A stretch of 64,000 nt of DNA, from NCBI RefSeq assembly GCF_000758545.1, contig NZ_CP009279.1, positions 62,001-126,000 of the forward strand, given 5' to 3'. Under the pieces are notes generated by a model. That model saw only the letters and a list, made by a program, of their open reading frames with translations, did not search any database and had not been told where the DNA came from. Position 1 is the first letter of the stretch. Each line of letters opens with the position of its first letter. This DNA comes from Paenibacillus sp. FSL H7-0737 (lineage in GTDB: Bacteria; Bacillota; Bacilli; Paenibacillales; Paenibacillaceae). Of the stretch, positions 52,228-61,703 are shown piece by piece. The translations under genes and the position numbers were made by a program.

Positions 52228-52752
52228 TCAGATCTCTCCTTTTTCTTCTTTCGATGGTTTTTGACGTAAACGACGAAAGAATGAGGTCAGTAGGTCTGCA
52301 CATTCTTCTTGTAAAATCCCCTGAATCACTTCGGTGCGATGGTTAAAACGCGGTTCTTCAAGCAAATTCATGAGGGTCCCAGCACATCCAGCCTTAGGAT
52401 CAGGAGTGCCATATACAGTGAGGGGTACTCTTGATTGTACAATCGCTCCCGCACACATAGGACAAGGCTCTAAAGTAACATACAGCTGGCAATCCAGCAG
52501 TCGCCATGAGTTCATGACATTGCTGGCCTCACGAATGGCAACCATTTCTGCATGAGCTGTAGAATCCATTGTAGTTTCTCTTAAATTGTATCCACGTCCG
52601 ATAATTTCACCATGCCGTACGATGACCGCCCCAATGGGAACCTCCCCTAATGCTTCAGCCTTGCGGGCTTCTGCTATCGCCTGCCTCATCCAGTGTTCAT
52701 GAACCGTTCGCATATCATCTAGCGATTCACCTGCTTTAATATTCAAGATCAT
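52228..52752 (-). CDS. tadA: tRNA-specific adenosine deaminase TadA
   Basis: This 174-residue zinc enzyme converts A34 to inosine in tRNA(Arg)ACG. HAEMVAI holds the zinc histidine and catalytic glutamate, and PCPMCAG holds the two zinc cysteines. The start is likely 52752 (MILNIK), behind AAGGAAGG; in-frame ATG 52773 and 52713 are alternatives. The first 20 residues are longer than in most TadA proteins. serS to tadA is close in Bacillus too; here the element separates them further. Confidence 0.93.
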   Translation of the reverse strand: MILNIKAGESLDDMRTVHEHWMRQAIAEARKAEALGEVPIGAVIVRHGEIIGRGYNLRETTMDSTAHAEMVAIREASNVMNSWRLLDCQLYVTLEPCPMCAGAIVQSRVPLTVYGTPDPKAGCAGTLMNLLEEPRFNHRTEVIQGILQEECADLLTSFFRRLRQKPSKEEKGEI

Positions 52753-52945
52753 CTTCCCTTCCTTTATATCCATTGTACAACGAACAAATATTCGTTCTTA
52801 ACAAAATGTGCATAACTCTGTGGATAACCGCCTACTTATACACATTTTTGTACACATCGTTTTATAATAAAATGTTTATATGTGCATAAGCTGTGGATGG
52901 TTTCTTAAAATATAAGAAAGTATAAGTTTCAAGCTATACTTTATC

Positions 52946-53008
52946 CTTATATTTCGCGCTTAAACGCTTCCCGTCCGTATAAGGACGCCGAAGGCATTTA
53001 TACTTGTA
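52946..53008. repeat. Dispersed intergenic repeat, copy A
   Basis: 63 bp matching 59997-60060 at most positions: CTTATATTTC, GCTTAAA, GTCC-TATAAGGAC hairpin, CGAAGGC and TTTAT-CTTGTA. It lies in the 52774-53155 gap, which otherwise shows no gene. Confidence 0.75.
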
Positions 53009-53155
53009 TATTGTAGAGAAAGACCTTTTGAATTTCAATATTTCTTGAATTGGAACGCTTCATTGAAATGTCTTTTCAAATGTGAGGGCAAAAGGTATGA
53101 TGTTTATTGTAGGCCCCGCAAGGATTTACCAGTGGATAAGAGGTGAACAAACAGT

Positions 53156-55483
53156 TTGTCCATAAAGACAAAACTATCTGCTATTATTTTTGGGGCGGTG
53201 TTGCTAATTTTAGCACTGAACCTGACATTTAACCTTTATGCCGCCCAAAATAATCTACGGAATGAAAGCATTAATAATATGCAACTAACCGCTATGCAAA
53301 TGGCCGTTTCTGTAGAACAAAGTAACTATAGCTCTAACTATGTAGAATATCAAATTGCGCATAATTTAAGGATGGCGGCTATCTTTGCCTCCGAAGAGCT
53401 GGACCCCGACTATAGGAATGTGACGAATGAAGAACTTAAGGCCCTAACTTCCAAGGTGGGCGTGTCTAATATTTCAATTCTGGTAAAGACTGATAACGAT
53501 ATTGTAATAGCGAGGTCTTCGGTGCCTAGTGATATTGGGGTGTCCACAAAGGACTGGGGGTACTGGTATCTGGCCTTTTTGGAGTTGTTCGATAATCAGG
53601 AGGTATCCGTGGGTCAGGGGCAGGCCATGGACCATTTTTGGTCAGGCCCTTTTGATTATTCAACCTACAATCTCGATTTCATTGAAAAGTGGGGATATTA
53701 CCATGATGAAGAGAGCAACTACATCATAAATCCTGTTATTCTCAATACTGCAGCCAGCGACTATGTCAAGATTACCAATCCCGATCAAATCGCAGCGCAG
53801 ACTAAAGAAGCTAATCCAGGGATCTTAGAACTCACAGGATTTAACCCGGTAACATTTGGTTCAGCAAGTATGAAGGCTGACGGAACTGACACATTGAATA
53901 AGAATCTTGGTAACCGTCCCATTAAGTACGGCACCTATACTTATGGTAATGTGGAGCAGGATAGAACAGCGATGCTATTGGCTCAGGAGAAGCAGAAGCC
54001 GGTTACACTGGAGACGAAAGTGCTTGGAAAAAGAGTGCTCAAAAGCTTCATTCCTATCCAATCTCCTGGACTGAAAGCTTATGTGATTGGAGTCGTTTTG
54101 GATTACTCCGTGATTTCATCTGTGGTTCATGAACAATTAATTAATAATCTGACAACTTCACTGTTATTACTTACATTATTCTTGTTATGTAGTTACATAC
54201 TGTCTGGATTTGTTACTCGTCCTATTCAGGCGATACTTGCCAAAGTCAACGATGTAGCCAAAGGGAAATTCGAGCCTCCACTTAAGGTAACTAGCCGGGA
54301 TGAGTTAGGGCAACTGGCACTACGAATCAACGCTATGACGGCTCATCTCATGCAGCGCACTAATCGACTCAAACAGACACTGGAAGAGAACCGAGCAGTT
54401 AAGGAGCATTTGGAATCGGTTATTAATGGAACCTCTGATGCGATACATACGATCGATATGGACGGCCGAATTACTAGTACGAACAGAGCCTTCGAAGAGC
54501 TGTATGGATGGAGTGCCAAAGAGGTGCTAGGGAATAAGCCTTACCTTGTGCCTGCGACAGCGCTTAAGCAGGAGGAAGAGCGGCTTGATGCGTTAAAGAG
54601 TGGTGCGGTTCTACCACCAATTGAAACCGTAAGACTTAAACGTGATGGAACAATTGTTGAAGTGAGTGTTAGTACCTCAGTGATTCGTGATGAAGACGGG
54701 TATCCGCATTCCTTTATTCACGTCTCACGTGATATGACGGAACGTAACCGAATGGAGGAACTGCTTAGACGCTCTGAGAAGCTGACTACAGTTGGCCAAT
54801 TAGCCGCGGGAGTAGCTCATGAGATTCGTAATCCTCTTACGACGCTAAAAGGATTTCTGCAGCTTCAACAAGAAAAGCAGATTTTGGTTCCCCTCCATAT
54901 TGAACTGATGTTGTCCGAGCTCGAGCGGATTAATCTGATCGTAAGTGAATTTTTGATTTTGGCTAAGCCTCAAGCTGTTCATTTCCAGGAAAAAGATGTG
55001 CGGGATATCCTTGGTGATGTGGTTTCTCTATTAGACAGTCAAGCTCATTTGTTTGGGATTCAGTTTAGTGCGACATTCTCTGAATATCCATCCACCGTAC
55101 ATTGTGAAGTGAACCAGCTAAAGCAGGTGTTTATTAACATCGTCAAAAATGCTATTGAAGCTATGCCTGATGGTGGTGTAATTTCAATGGAGTTAAGAAA
55201 TACCTTGGATTCTGTCTTCATTCTTATTTCAGATCAAGGCGAAGGAATTCCTAAGGATATGCTGCCTAAGCTGGGTGAGCCCTTCTTCACCAATAAGGAG
55301 TCGGGAACAGGCTTAGGGCTAATGATTAGCCAACGTATTATTCAGGCTCATAAGGGTCATTTGGAAATACAAAGTGAAGTGGGTCAAGGGACAACTGTTA
55401 TGATCAAGCTGCCTGCAGCTGGTACGGATAGCCCTTGGCTTAATATTAAGGATGAACGGAGTGAAGGACAACGTGAGAATTAA
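53156..55483 (+). CDS. Sporulation-type PAS sensor histidine kinase
   Basis: This 775-residue kinase has a membrane segment at about 7-28, a large extracytoplasmic sensor region (30-325), a second membrane segment (about 335-355), HAMP ([18 protein letters not shown]), PAS ([20 protein letters not shown]), HisKA with phosphorylated H555 in [14 protein letters not shown], and HATPase ([25 protein letters not shown]). The family feeds the Spo0A phosphorelay (KinA-KinE) in Bacilli. TTG 53156 follows AAGAGGTGA. There is no response regulator gene next to it, typical for phosphorelay kinases. The 3' end overlaps rluF. Confidence 0.9.
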   Translation: MSIKTKLSAIIFGAVLLILALNLTFNLYAAQNNLRNESINNMQLTAMQMAVSVEQSNYSSNYVEYQIAHNLRMAAIFASEELDPDYRNVTNEELKALTSKVGVSNISILVKTDNDIVIARSSVPSDIGVSTKDWGYWYLAFLELFDNQEVSVGQGQAMDHFWSGPFDYSTYNLDFIEKWGYYHDEESNYIINPVILNTAASDYVKITNPDQIAAQTKEANPGILELTGFNPVTFGSASMKADGTDTLNKNLGNRPIKYGTYTYGNVEQDRTAMLLAQEKQKPVTLETKVLGKRVLKSFIPIQSPGLKAYVIGVVLDYSVISSVVHEQLINNLTTSLLLLTLFLLCSYILSGFVTRPIQAILAKVNDVAKGKFEPPLKVTSRDELGQLALRINAMTAHLMQRTNRLKQTLEENRAVKEHLESVINGTSDAIHTIDMDGRITSTNRAFEELYGWSAKEVLGNKPYLVPATALKQEEERLDALKSGAVLPPIETVRLKRDGTIVEVSVSTSVIRDEDGYPHSFIHVSRDMTERNRMEELLRRSEKLTTVGQLAAGVAHEIRNPLTTLKGFLQLQQEKQILVPLHIELMLSELERINLIVSEFLILAKPQAVHFQEKDVRDILGDVVSLLDSQAHLFGIQFSATFSEYPSTVHCEVNQLKQVFINIVKNAIEAMPDGGVISMELRNTLDSVFILISDQGEGIPKDMLPKLGEPFFTNKESGTGLGLMISQRIIQAHKGHLEIQSEVGQGTTVMIKLPAAGTDSPWLNIKDERSEGQREN

Positions 55484-56174
55484 TAAATTCATCAGTGAGA
55501 CAGGGTACTGTTCACGCCGTGAAGCAGATAAGCTGGTGGAAGGTGGTAGAGTTACGATCAACGGACAACCTGCTGTGCTTGGCAGTCAGGCCGTTCCAGG
55601 CGATGATGTGAGAATAGATGGTGTTGCGCTTGAATCATCAAGCCAGACGGTTTACATTGCGTTAAACAAGCCAGTGGGTATCACTTCAACTACAGAGCAG
55701 CATATTAAGGGGAATATTGTTGATTTTGTAGGTCATCATGAGCGAATCTTCCCGATTGGGCGACTCGATAAGGATTCAGAAGGATTGATTTTGCTTACCA
55801 ACGATGGGGACATCGTTAACAAGATTTTACGGTCCGAAGGTCGGCATGAAAAAGAGTATGTTGTTACTGTAGACAGACCGATTACGCCATCATTTATTAC
55901 CGGCATGTCCAGCGGCGTAAAGATATTAGGTGAGAAGACGCTACCTTGTGAGGTCACTCGTATTACAGAGCGTGTATTCCGTATTATTTTGACGGAGGGT
56001 AAGAATCGTCAGATCCGCCGTATGTGCAGCGCTTTTGGCTACGAGGTTAGAAAGCTTCAACGCATTCGGATTATGAATATTCGTCTAGGGGCATTACAAA
56101 CAGGAGAATGGCGTGAGCTGTCTGCTGAAGAGAAGCAAGAACTTGGAGCTACACTGAACTACGAACTTCTATAA
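55473..56174 (+). CDS. 23S rRNA pseudouridine synthase, RluF/RluB family
   Basis: This protein of about 233 residues has an N-terminal S4 domain ([19 protein letters not shown]) and a RsuA-type catalytic domain with [12 protein letters not shown], whose aspartate is the nucleophile. [17 protein letters not shown] closes the family pattern. It isomerises a uridine in 23S rRNA; RluF-type is most likely. GTG 55473 gives the usual N-terminus behind GAAGGA; ATG 55452 is in frame upstream. The start lies inside the kinase 3' end. Confidence 0.9.
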   Translation: MRINKFISETGYCSRREADKLVEGGRVTINGQPAVLGSQAVPGDDVRIDGVALESSSQTVYIALNKPVGITSTTEQHIKGNIVDFVGHHERIFPIGRLDKDSEGLILLTNDGDIVNKILRSEGRHEKEYVVTVDRPITPSFITGMSSGVKILGEKTLPCEVTRITERVFRIILTEGKNRQIRRMCSAFGYEVRKLQRIRIMNIRLGALQTGEWRELSAEEKQELGATLNYELL

Positions 56175-56208
56175 CCTAGAAGAGTCTTTATTTGAATACA
56201 ATGTATCA

Positions 56209-56254
56209 AAAAAGAGCTGTTCCATCGGTCTAAGACCTTTGGACAGCTCTTTAT
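56209..56254. terminator. Bidirectional terminator between rluF-type gene and motB
   Basis: AAAGAGCTGTTCCA pairs with TGGACAGCTCTTT, with A residues on the left and T residues on the right. It serves two convergent genes. Confidence 0.88.
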
Positions 56255-56273
56255 GCTTGTAATAGGATAACCA

Positions 56274-57092
56274 TTATTCATCGGAAGGAGCAATACCTGA
56301 GAACTCTTTGGTTTCTTGATATTTACGAATAATGGATACTTCAACCCGGCGGTTCTTACTTCGTCCAACAGCTGTAGTATTTTCAGAAATGGGGTGGTAT
56401 TCCCCGTATCCAATCGCACTAAATTTCCGTGGATTCAGGTTCGTATTTGTTAGCAAAATCTTCATGAACTGAAGGGCGCGATCGGCGCTCAGGTCCCAGT
56501 TGGAAGAATAGTCGCTATTAGAGATAGGGATGTTATCGGTATGTCCTTGCACGACTACATCATAATCCGGGAATTGCTGCAGCATGGTTGAGATGGACTT
56601 TGCTAATTGCCGAGAATCATCTTTAACTACTGCCTGTCCGGATGCGAACAACGCGTTATCACTTATCGTAATCATAAGTTGGGATTGATTGAGCTTAGTA
56701 CTGAGTAGATCGGTAAGGCCGTTCTTACTGATATATTGATCAAACTGCTTCTTAAGCTTCTCTAAATCCTCTTGCTCCTTTTGCCGCAGCTTAGCCATTT
56801 CTGTTTGTTCATTTTTCTTGGTTACTGATTTATCCATTTGATCATTTTTTCCTAAATCCTCTTGACTCTTAGATGGCATTGCCGCCCGTTCTTCAAGAAC
56901 ACCTGTACCGCCATTAAGAGCGGAACTGAAGGCTTGACTCATCTCTTCGAATTTTTTGGCATCCGTTGCACTCATAGAATACATTACGATGAACAAGGCT
57001 ACCAGAAGGGTCATAAGATCAGAATAAGGCAGTAGCCACGATTCATCGGCGTGTTCTTCATGCTCTTCGTGTCGTCTAGTCTTTTTGCTCAC
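56274..57092 (-). CDS. motB: Flagellar motor stator protein MotB
   Basis: This 272-residue protein has a charged N-terminus, one membrane helix with the proton-carrying D25 (PYSDLMTLLVALFIVMYS), a linker rich in E, K and Q, and a C-terminal OmpA-like peptidoglycan-binding domain (VVQGHTDNIPI, LSADRALQFM, GYGEYHPI, NRRVEVSI). With MotA it forms the stator that turns the flagellum. The start is probably GTG 57092 behind AGAAGGAG, with a 17-bp overlap to motA; ATG 57116 is upstream in frame. Confidence 0.95.
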   Translation of the reverse strand: MSKKTRRHEEHEEHADESWLLPYSDLMTLLVALFIVMYSMSATDAKKFEEMSQAFSSALNGGTGVLEERAAMPSKSQEDLGKNDQMDKSVTKKNEQTEMAKLRQKEQEDLEKLKKQFDQYISKNGLTDLLSTKLNQSQLMITISDNALFASGQAVVKDDSRQLAKSISTMLQQFPDYDVVVQGHTDNIPISNSDYSSNWDLSADRALQFMKILLTNTNLNPRKFSAIGYGEYHPISENTTAVGRSKNRRVEVSIIRKYQETKEFSGIAPSDE

Positions 57093-57879
57093 CCGATCCA
57101 CTCTCCTTCTCATCATTTAACTTAGCTCGTTCCGAAGGTGTCAGGAAGACAGCAAGCTTCTGATTGATGGCAATAGTGGATACACCGGATTGTATGGACA
57201 AAAGACCTTCGACCATCATCATTCGAACTTCAATTTCACGTTTGGAAAGTCGTTTCAGCTTATTGGCAATAGGATGCCATAATACGTAACCTGTAAAGAT
57301 ACCGAGTAGTGTTGCGATGAAGGCAGCCCCGATTGCTGCAGCCAATTTGTTCATATCACTCATATCAGCCAGAGCGGCGATAAGTCCGATAACGGCCCCG
57401 AGTACGCCAAGTGTAGGAGCATACATACCTGCTTGTGAGAAAATGAGTGCGCCTGCTTTATGTCTATCCTCTGTGGCGTGGATGTCCTCCATGAGAACAT
57501 CGCGGACAAAATCCTGATCATTTCCATCAATAATCATCCGCATGCCATTTCTGAGGAAGTTATCTTCTATTTCATCGACTTTCGACTCAAGAGCCAGCAG
57601 ACCTTCACGCCGTGTAATAGAAGCCCACTCCATGAACATAGTAATTAATTCGGGTTTACTGATTAATTTCTTTTTGACAAAAATCATTTTAAACAGACTT
57701 GGAATCTTCTTGACCTCCGAGAACGGAAAGGCCATAAAGATGGAAGCTGCCGTACCCACTAAGATAATAACGTAAGCAGCAGGTGTGGCTAAAGCGTGAA
57801 GAGGAGCGTGCTTGAGGATCATACCCCAAATAACTGCAACTAGACCAAAAATTAAACCAAGTATTGTTGAAATTTCCAT
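57076..57879 (-). CDS. motA: Flagellar motor stator protein MotA
   Basis: This 267-residue protein has four membrane helices and the cytoplasmic loop that meets FliG. It begins MEISTILGLIFGLVAVIWGM. PTLGVLGAVIGLI and GIFTGYVLWHPIA are the conserved membrane segments around the proton path. ATG 57879 follows GAGGTGCAT; an open frame extends upstream to 58002 but is not conserved. It is co-transcribed with motB. The acidic residues pairing with MotB D25 fit a proton-driven rather than sodium-driven motor. Confidence 0.95.
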   Translation of the reverse strand: MEISTILGLIFGLVAVIWGMILKHAPLHALATPAAYVIILVGTAASIFMAFPFSEVKKIPSLFKMIFVKKKLISKPELITMFMEWASITRREGLLALESKVDEIEDNFLRNGMRMIIDGNDQDFVRDVLMEDIHATEDRHKAGALIFSQAGMYAPTLGVLGAVIGLIAALADMSDMNKLAAAIGAAFIATLLGIFTGYVLWHPIANKLKRLSKREIEVRMMMVEGLLSIQSGVSTIAINQKLAVFLTPSERAKLNDEKESGSGEQKD

Positions 57880-58031
57880 TATGCACCTCGTCCATGAGAT
57901 TATAAGATGTGTTCCGACAAAGCCGCGTATATCATCCTTGAAACAGCGGCAAGGCACTCTGTTCGAAACCGAATAACGTATATTCTTATTTATCGACATC
58001 ATTCCGTTTTTTGTGAAGTCATTTTTTCGGC

Positions 58032-58037
58032 TATAAT
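58032..58037 (+). promoter_or_regulatory. -10 element of the small gene after motA
   Basis: TATAAT preceded by TTGTGA at 58011-58016 (15-bp spacer) or TTTGTG at 58010 (16 bp). Reasonable but not ideal for sigma-A. Confidence 0.5.
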
Positions 58038-58085
58038 GGATAAGGTAAGTAATTATTCATCTGTGGAGAAAACGGAGTGATACAT

Positions 58086-58379
58086 GTGGGCGTAAAGCAT
58101 GGTAGAGATTACGGTGAAATCCTAACGGATTTGACTGAGGCTGTCGGAAGAATTTCCGATGGGTACTTATTTTTTGAAATGGATCCAGAAGAGTGGCAAG
58201 AATTGCCGCAGGAATCCAAGATGGAGGTATGGGAGGCACTGGCTGAGGATCTTTTCTTCGCGCTGGGTAATGAACCTATGATTGAGGTGGGGAGCGGCGT
58301 TATCATCTACGATAAGGACACGCACCGCATTAATATTTTAGTCGGAGAAGAGGATTTAGCCTCTGTTGTTTTGATTTAA
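58086..58379 (+). CDS. Hypothetical protein
   Basis: This protein of about 97 residues (GVKHGRDYGEILTDLTEAV, FFEMDPEEWQELPQESK, VGSGVIIYDKDTHRINI) matches no named family I know. GTG 58086 follows GGAGTGA; GTG 58077 is an in-frame alternative behind GGAG. It is acidic and soluble. It is divergent from motA and followed by a terminator-like hairpin at 58504-58540. Confidence 0.75.
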   Translation: MGVKHGRDYGEILTDLTEAVGRISDGYLFFEMDPEEWQELPQESKMEVWEALAEDLFFALGNEPMIEVGSGVIIYDKDTHRINILVGEEDLASVVLI

Positions 58380-58503
58380 GAAGAGGGGGCGGCGGGGCGT
58401 AATTTGCCCGTAGTTAGTAGCCCGTGTTAAAATTGGTGTAGCCGAGTTATAATCGCTGGGATTCTTGAATACATTTAATCGAAAATATTGCCTTTATCCT
58501 GGC

Positions 58504-58541
58504 ACATCCCTTGGACCTCAGAAGCTAAGGGATGTTTTGTT
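58504..58541 (+). terminator. Intrinsic terminator upstream of the pterin dehydratase gene
   Basis: ACATCCCTT pairs with AAGGGATGT around a 14-nt loop and TTTGTTT follows. Confidence 0.8.
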
Positions 58542-58607
58542 TAACGAATATGACGAGTAAAGGGACCTGCGGATTTTACTGCAATTTTTAGTAAGGGAGG
58601 AAACGAA

Positions 58608-58895
58608 TTGTTATTTACGGAAGAAGAACTGCGTGAGCAGATCAGCAAGCTGGAAGGTTGGAAGCTGGAAGAGAATACCATGGTGCGAAAATATATGTTC
58701 AGCCAATATATGAAGGGTATTGCTTTCGTTGATGAAGTAGCCACCATTTCAGAAGCCTTTGATCACCATCCACATATTACGATTGATTATAAGACAGTGA
58801 CTTTACGACTGAAATCAAATGAGGAAGACGGTATTACAGCTCTAGATATTCGAGAGGCACATGAATTTAATGAAGCCTTTGAGAAAAATCGTTAG
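58608..58895 (+). CDS. 4a-hydroxytetrahydrobiopterin dehydratase (PCD/DCoH family)
   Basis: This 95-residue protein has the family motif HHPHITIDYKTVTLRLKS then DGITALD, including the catalytic histidines. It dehydrates 4a-carbinolamine pterins; in bacteria without phenylalanine hydroxylase it may act in cofactor repair. TTG 58608 follows GGGAGG at 7 nt. No hydroxylase gene is near. A strong terminator follows. Confidence 0.92.
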   Translation: MLFTEEELREQISKLEGWKLEENTMVRKYMFSQYMKGIAFVDEVATISEAFDHHPHITIDYKTVTLRLKSNEEDGITALDIREAHEFNEAFEKNR

Positions 58896-58916
58896 TGTCA
58901 CCCAAACTCATAAATA

Positions 58917-58966
58917 AACGCCCGTGCGCAGATAGTGAACTATCTTCTGGCACGGGCGTTTTTAGT
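58917..58966 (+). terminator. Terminator after the pterin dehydratase gene
   Basis: AAACGCCCGTGC pairs with GCACGGGCGTTT; the loop itself holds AGATAG/CTATCT. T residues follow. Confidence 0.93.
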
Positions 58967-58986
58967 TGCTTAGGTAGTAGTTACTG

Positions 58987-59343
58987 TTACTTTTTCTCTG
59001 AGAGCCAGAGGGCGACGTTTGCAATCTCCTCAGGGGCTAGCTTTTCTTTAAAGGAAGGCATTTGACCGCGTCCTTTAGTGACTATACTGTAGATTTCTTC
59101 AGCATCATGCTGACCGCCTTCATTTTGAAGACTGGGTCCAACTCCACCTTGAAGCTGATCGCCGTGACAGGTGATACAGCTGGCTTTCACGGTTGCTTCG
59201 GCCTTTGCCGCATCCAATTGGACTTCCGGCATCGTCGGCTTATTCTGTTCAGCTACCTCTTCTTTACCTGGAAGTGTAAACATAAGTACTACCGCAAAGG
59301 CACAGGCGGCAAAAAACAAACCGCTCATGATCCATTTCTGCAT
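58987..59343 (-). CDS. Membrane-anchored c-type cytochrome
   Basis: This 118-residue protein has an N-terminal membrane anchor (about 5-24) and a class I cytochrome c domain. The haem site is C56-I-T-C59-H60 and the sixth ligand is probably M95 (GQMPSF). There is no lipobox, so it resembles CccA (c550) anchoring rather than the lipoprotein CccB (c551). It should carry electrons on the outer face of the membrane to a terminal oxidase. No oxidase genes are nearby. Confidence 0.92.
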   Translation of the reverse strand: MQKWIMSGLFFAACAFAVVLMFTLPGKEEVAEQNKPTMPEVQLDAAKAEATVKASCITCHGDQLQGGVGPSLQNEGGQHDAEEIYSIVTKGRGQMPSFKEKLAPEEIANVALWLSEKK

Positions 59344-59470
59344 CCCAGTTCGTCCCTTCTATGTAAGCTGCTCCCTACATTATAGCTCAAGGTGAAGCGT
59401 TATCATAGGGTTTGTGACAAAAAAATGAACGATAATGCCATCAAATCATTGAAAAATATGGAATTTAATA

Positions 59471-59956
59471 TTATTTATCATAGACCATGCAATAAAAAGG
59501 TTTGTTTCCTGTGGGGGTTAGGCGTTCATACGTATCGGTAATCGTAAATCCACACTTTTGGTAAGTTCGGATCGCCCGCTGGTTCCAGGTCAATACCTCT
59601 AGATCAATCTCACGCTCAGGATAACGAAACAAGGCTGCTTGCACAATTGCATCCATGAATATTTTTCCTAGACCTTGACCGCATAGATCAGGGCGCATAC
59701 CAATCCCCAAGCGAACAACACCTTCCATTGGAAACAACTGCGCGAATCCACACAAAATCCCTTGCCCATTTAGTATGGAGATATATTGCTCATTCCGTAG
59801 CTGAGGGTCACCGAACTCGATTCCAAGAGCCTGCATTTGCTCCCACGGCATCCAGCCGTAAATATTATAAGGGGCAGTGTAATCCCAGTTGCAAATCTCT
59901 TCCGCGTGACTGGTCTCCATAGGCGCTACATGAAAAGTAACAGAAGGATTTATCAT
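59471..59956 (-). CDS. GNAT-family acetyltransferase
   Basis: This 161-residue protein has the acetyl-CoA binding segment VRLGIGMRPDLCGQGLGKIF and WNQRAIRTYQKCGF near the C-terminus. FHVAPMETSHAEEICNWDYTA opens the domain. The substrate is not predictable. The start at 59956 lies behind AAGGAGG on the minus strand. It is a single gene, followed upstream by the second copy of the dispersed repeat. Confidence 0.87.
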   Translation of the reverse strand: MINPSVTFHVAPMETSHAEEICNWDYTAPYNIYGWMPWEQMQALGIEFGDPQLRNEQYISILNGQGILCGFAQLFPMEGVVRLGIGMRPDLCGQGLGKIFMDAIVQAALFRYPEREIDLEVLTWNQRAIRTYQKCGFTITDTYERLTPTGNKPFYCMVYDK

Positions 59957-59996
59957 AAGGTCAAAGGACCTCCTTTCACGGGCGAGCTTTAAATGT

Positions 59997-60060
59997 CTTA
60001 TATTTCTAGCTTAAAATACTTATGGTCCTTATAAGGACATCGAAGGCGTTTATGCTTGTA
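59997..60060. repeat. Dispersed intergenic repeat, copy B
   Basis: 64 bp matching 52946-53008 with one indel and scattered changes; includes the palindrome GTCCTTATAAGGAC. Confidence 0.75.
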
Positions 60061-60153
60061 ACTAATTATATACAAAAAAAGGCATGGTCGACTCAGAAAT
60101 TTATGAGGATTATTGTTTTACAAATTCTGAGAGGGGTAAATACTAAATAAGAC

Positions 60154-60199
60154 AAAAAACAAGCTCCTCCCCAAGAATCAACATCTTGGAAAAGAGCCT
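60154..60199 (-). terminator. Terminator of the first NlpC/P60 gene
   Basis: On the minus strand, GGCTC and CCAAGA pair with TTCTTGG and GAGC, followed by six T residues. Confidence 0.8.
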
Positions 60200-60212
60200 A
60201 TGTACGATTTAC

Positions 60213-60704
60213 TTATTGAACATCATCATTATCTTCTGTCTCAGAAGCAACAGAATGATAAGCATCTGTGCTCATAATTCGTTTAGCACCGATGTAGCGT
60301 TTCACGTAGTAGCTATCACTCAGGGAGCTAATCGTTACACCGCGTGAGGAAGATGCGTGTGCAAACTTGCCTTCACCGACATAAATACCGACATGGGAGA
60401 CACCCTTACCACTTGTATTGAAGAATACAAGATCTCCAGATCTTAAATCATCTTGGGAGATAGCAGTACCCATTTGATACTGGGAACCTGATTGGTGTGG
60501 TAGGTTTATACCAATTTTATCAAATACATACATTGTAAATCCGGAGCAATCAAATCCATTTGTGGAGATGCCGCCGGATACGTACTTAGTTCCGATGGTC
60601 TTGTCGATCACTTTATCCATTTTGGAATCCGCGAAAGCGCTTCCTGCTCCGATGGTGAAAATAATGGAAAAGCTAAGTACTGCTGCTGCTAGCTTCTTCT
60701 TCAA
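60213..60704 (-). CDS. NlpC/P60 cell-wall hydrolase, copy 1
   Basis: This 163-residue secreted protein has a signal peptide ending SAFA-D (about residue 25) and an NlpC/P60 domain with C53 (GFDCSGF), H104 (GVSHVGIYVG) and H116 (KFAHASS), a complete Cys-His-His triad. It should cleave D-gamma-glutamyl-meso-DAP bonds in peptidoglycan. No SH3 or LysM binding module is attached. The start is TTG 60704 behind AAGGGG. It lies downstream of a c-di-AMP riboswitch. Confidence 0.93.
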   Translation of the reverse strand: MKKKLAAAVLSFSIIFTIGAGSAFADSKMDKVIDKTIGTKYVSGGISTNGFDCSGFTMYVFDKIGINLPHQSGSQYQMGTAISQDDLRSGDLVFFNTSGKGVSHVGIYVGEGKFAHASSSRGVTISSLSDSYYVKRYIGAKRIMSTDAYHSVASETEDNDDVQ

Positions 60705-60715
60705 AAGTTTATACC

Positions 60716-60842
60716 CCTTCCGGATGCCTACGAGGTTAGCTTAAGGGTTCGGTTGAAGGTCCCCTATGACCCCTCTAAAAATGGAGGTCAATTCACCCAA
60801 AGTTGGTTCCCCCGTTTTCCTAATAGTTAGGAAACTCGGCTG
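60716..60842 (-). promoter_or_regulatory. ydaO-type c-di-AMP riboswitch, copy 1
   Basis: Read on the minus strand, the leader has GCCGAGTTTCC, GGGTGAATT, AGGGGACCTTC, CCGAACCC and AGCTAACCTCGTAGGC, the conserved pieces of the ydaO/yuaA motif. This class binds c-di-AMP and usually turns off cell-wall hydrolase and potassium-transport genes. The hydrolase start follows about 10 nt after the aptamer. Confidence 0.88.
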
Positions 60843-61127
60843 ATACTGTTGATTAGGAATAGCTTGTAATCAATACATGACAAAACCTTTGTAAATAACA
60901 ACTTAATGATTACAAAAATGTTACTAAAATCTTACTGCAGTTATTGTAACAAACAGAGTGCCGCTTGGCAATCGTTTTTAACATAATCATGCAGAAAAAT
61001 TCGTTTTTTTAAAGACAAAATGCATATGTAAGCGATAATATTAAACTAATTTTTATATTTATTGAAATTTTTATCAAATAAAAGTGTTTAAAGTCCGTTC
61101 AAGAGGTGTAAAGAATATAATAAGGCA

Positions 61128-61171
61128 AAAGAAAACCTGGATTCGATTAAGTCAATAATCAAACCCAGGTC
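61128..61171 (-). terminator. Terminator of the second NlpC/P60 gene
   Basis: On the minus strand ACCTGGGTTTGATT pairs with AATCGAATCCAGGT and TTTCTTTT follows. The AT-rich stretch 60843-61127 holds only upstream sequence of copy 1. Confidence 0.8.
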
Positions 61172-61210
61172 TATATAATGTAATTGTGAGGTTATAGTTG
61201 TGGGGAAGTA

Positions 61211-61687
61211 TTAATCGTAGGCTATAGCTTGATATGAGGAAGTACTCATTACTCTTTTAGCACCAACGTAGCGATTGGCCCAGTAGGATTGGCTAAGTGA
61301 AGTGATGGTCACGCCATATGAAGATGATGATTGTGCGAATTTTCCGTTTCCAACATAAATGCCGACATGGGATACGCCGTTGCCCAATGTGTTAAAGAAA
61401 ACTAGGTCACCTGAACGTAATTTACTTTTAGCTACAGGAGTTCCGACATTATATTGAGCTTTTGAAGTACGGGGCAAAGAAAGACCCACCTTCTTGAATA
61501 CATACGTAGTAAATCCAGAACAGTCAAACCCGGCAGTGCTAGTGCCTCCGGTTTTATAGGCAACTCCAATTGTCTTTGAAATAACACTGTCCATCTTAGA
61601 ATCTGCAAAGGCACTTCCTCCACCAATAGAGAACGCCATCACAAGTCCTAGCGCCGCAGCGACGCATGCTTTTCTTAAATTCTTCAA
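61211..61687 (-). CDS. NlpC/P60 cell-wall hydrolase, copy 2
   Basis: This 158-residue protein is a paralogue of the downstream gene. It has a signal peptide ending SAFA-D (about residue 29), C56 (GFDCSGF) and H107 (GVSHVGIYVG). The third catalytic position is Q119 (KFAQSS) where copy 1 has His. The start is TTG 61687 behind GAAGGGG. It has its own riboswitch and terminator, so the pair arose by tandem duplication of the whole regulatory unit. Confidence 0.93.
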   Translation of the reverse strand: MKNLRKACVAAALGLVMAFSIGGGSAFADSKMDSVISKTIGVAYKTGGTSTAGFDCSGFTTYVFKKVGLSLPRTSKAQYNVGTPVAKSKLRSGDLVFFNTLGNGVSHVGIYVGNGKFAQSSSSYGVTITSLSQSYWANRYVGAKRVMSTSSYQAIAYD

Positions 61688-61703
61688 AAAAATTGTACCC
61701 CTT

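Noticed and set aside
57965..58015. Sigma-D-like GTCGATAA on the minus strand upstream of motA
   Set aside because: No TAAA-type -35 at the required distance, and it lies about 110 bp from the start.
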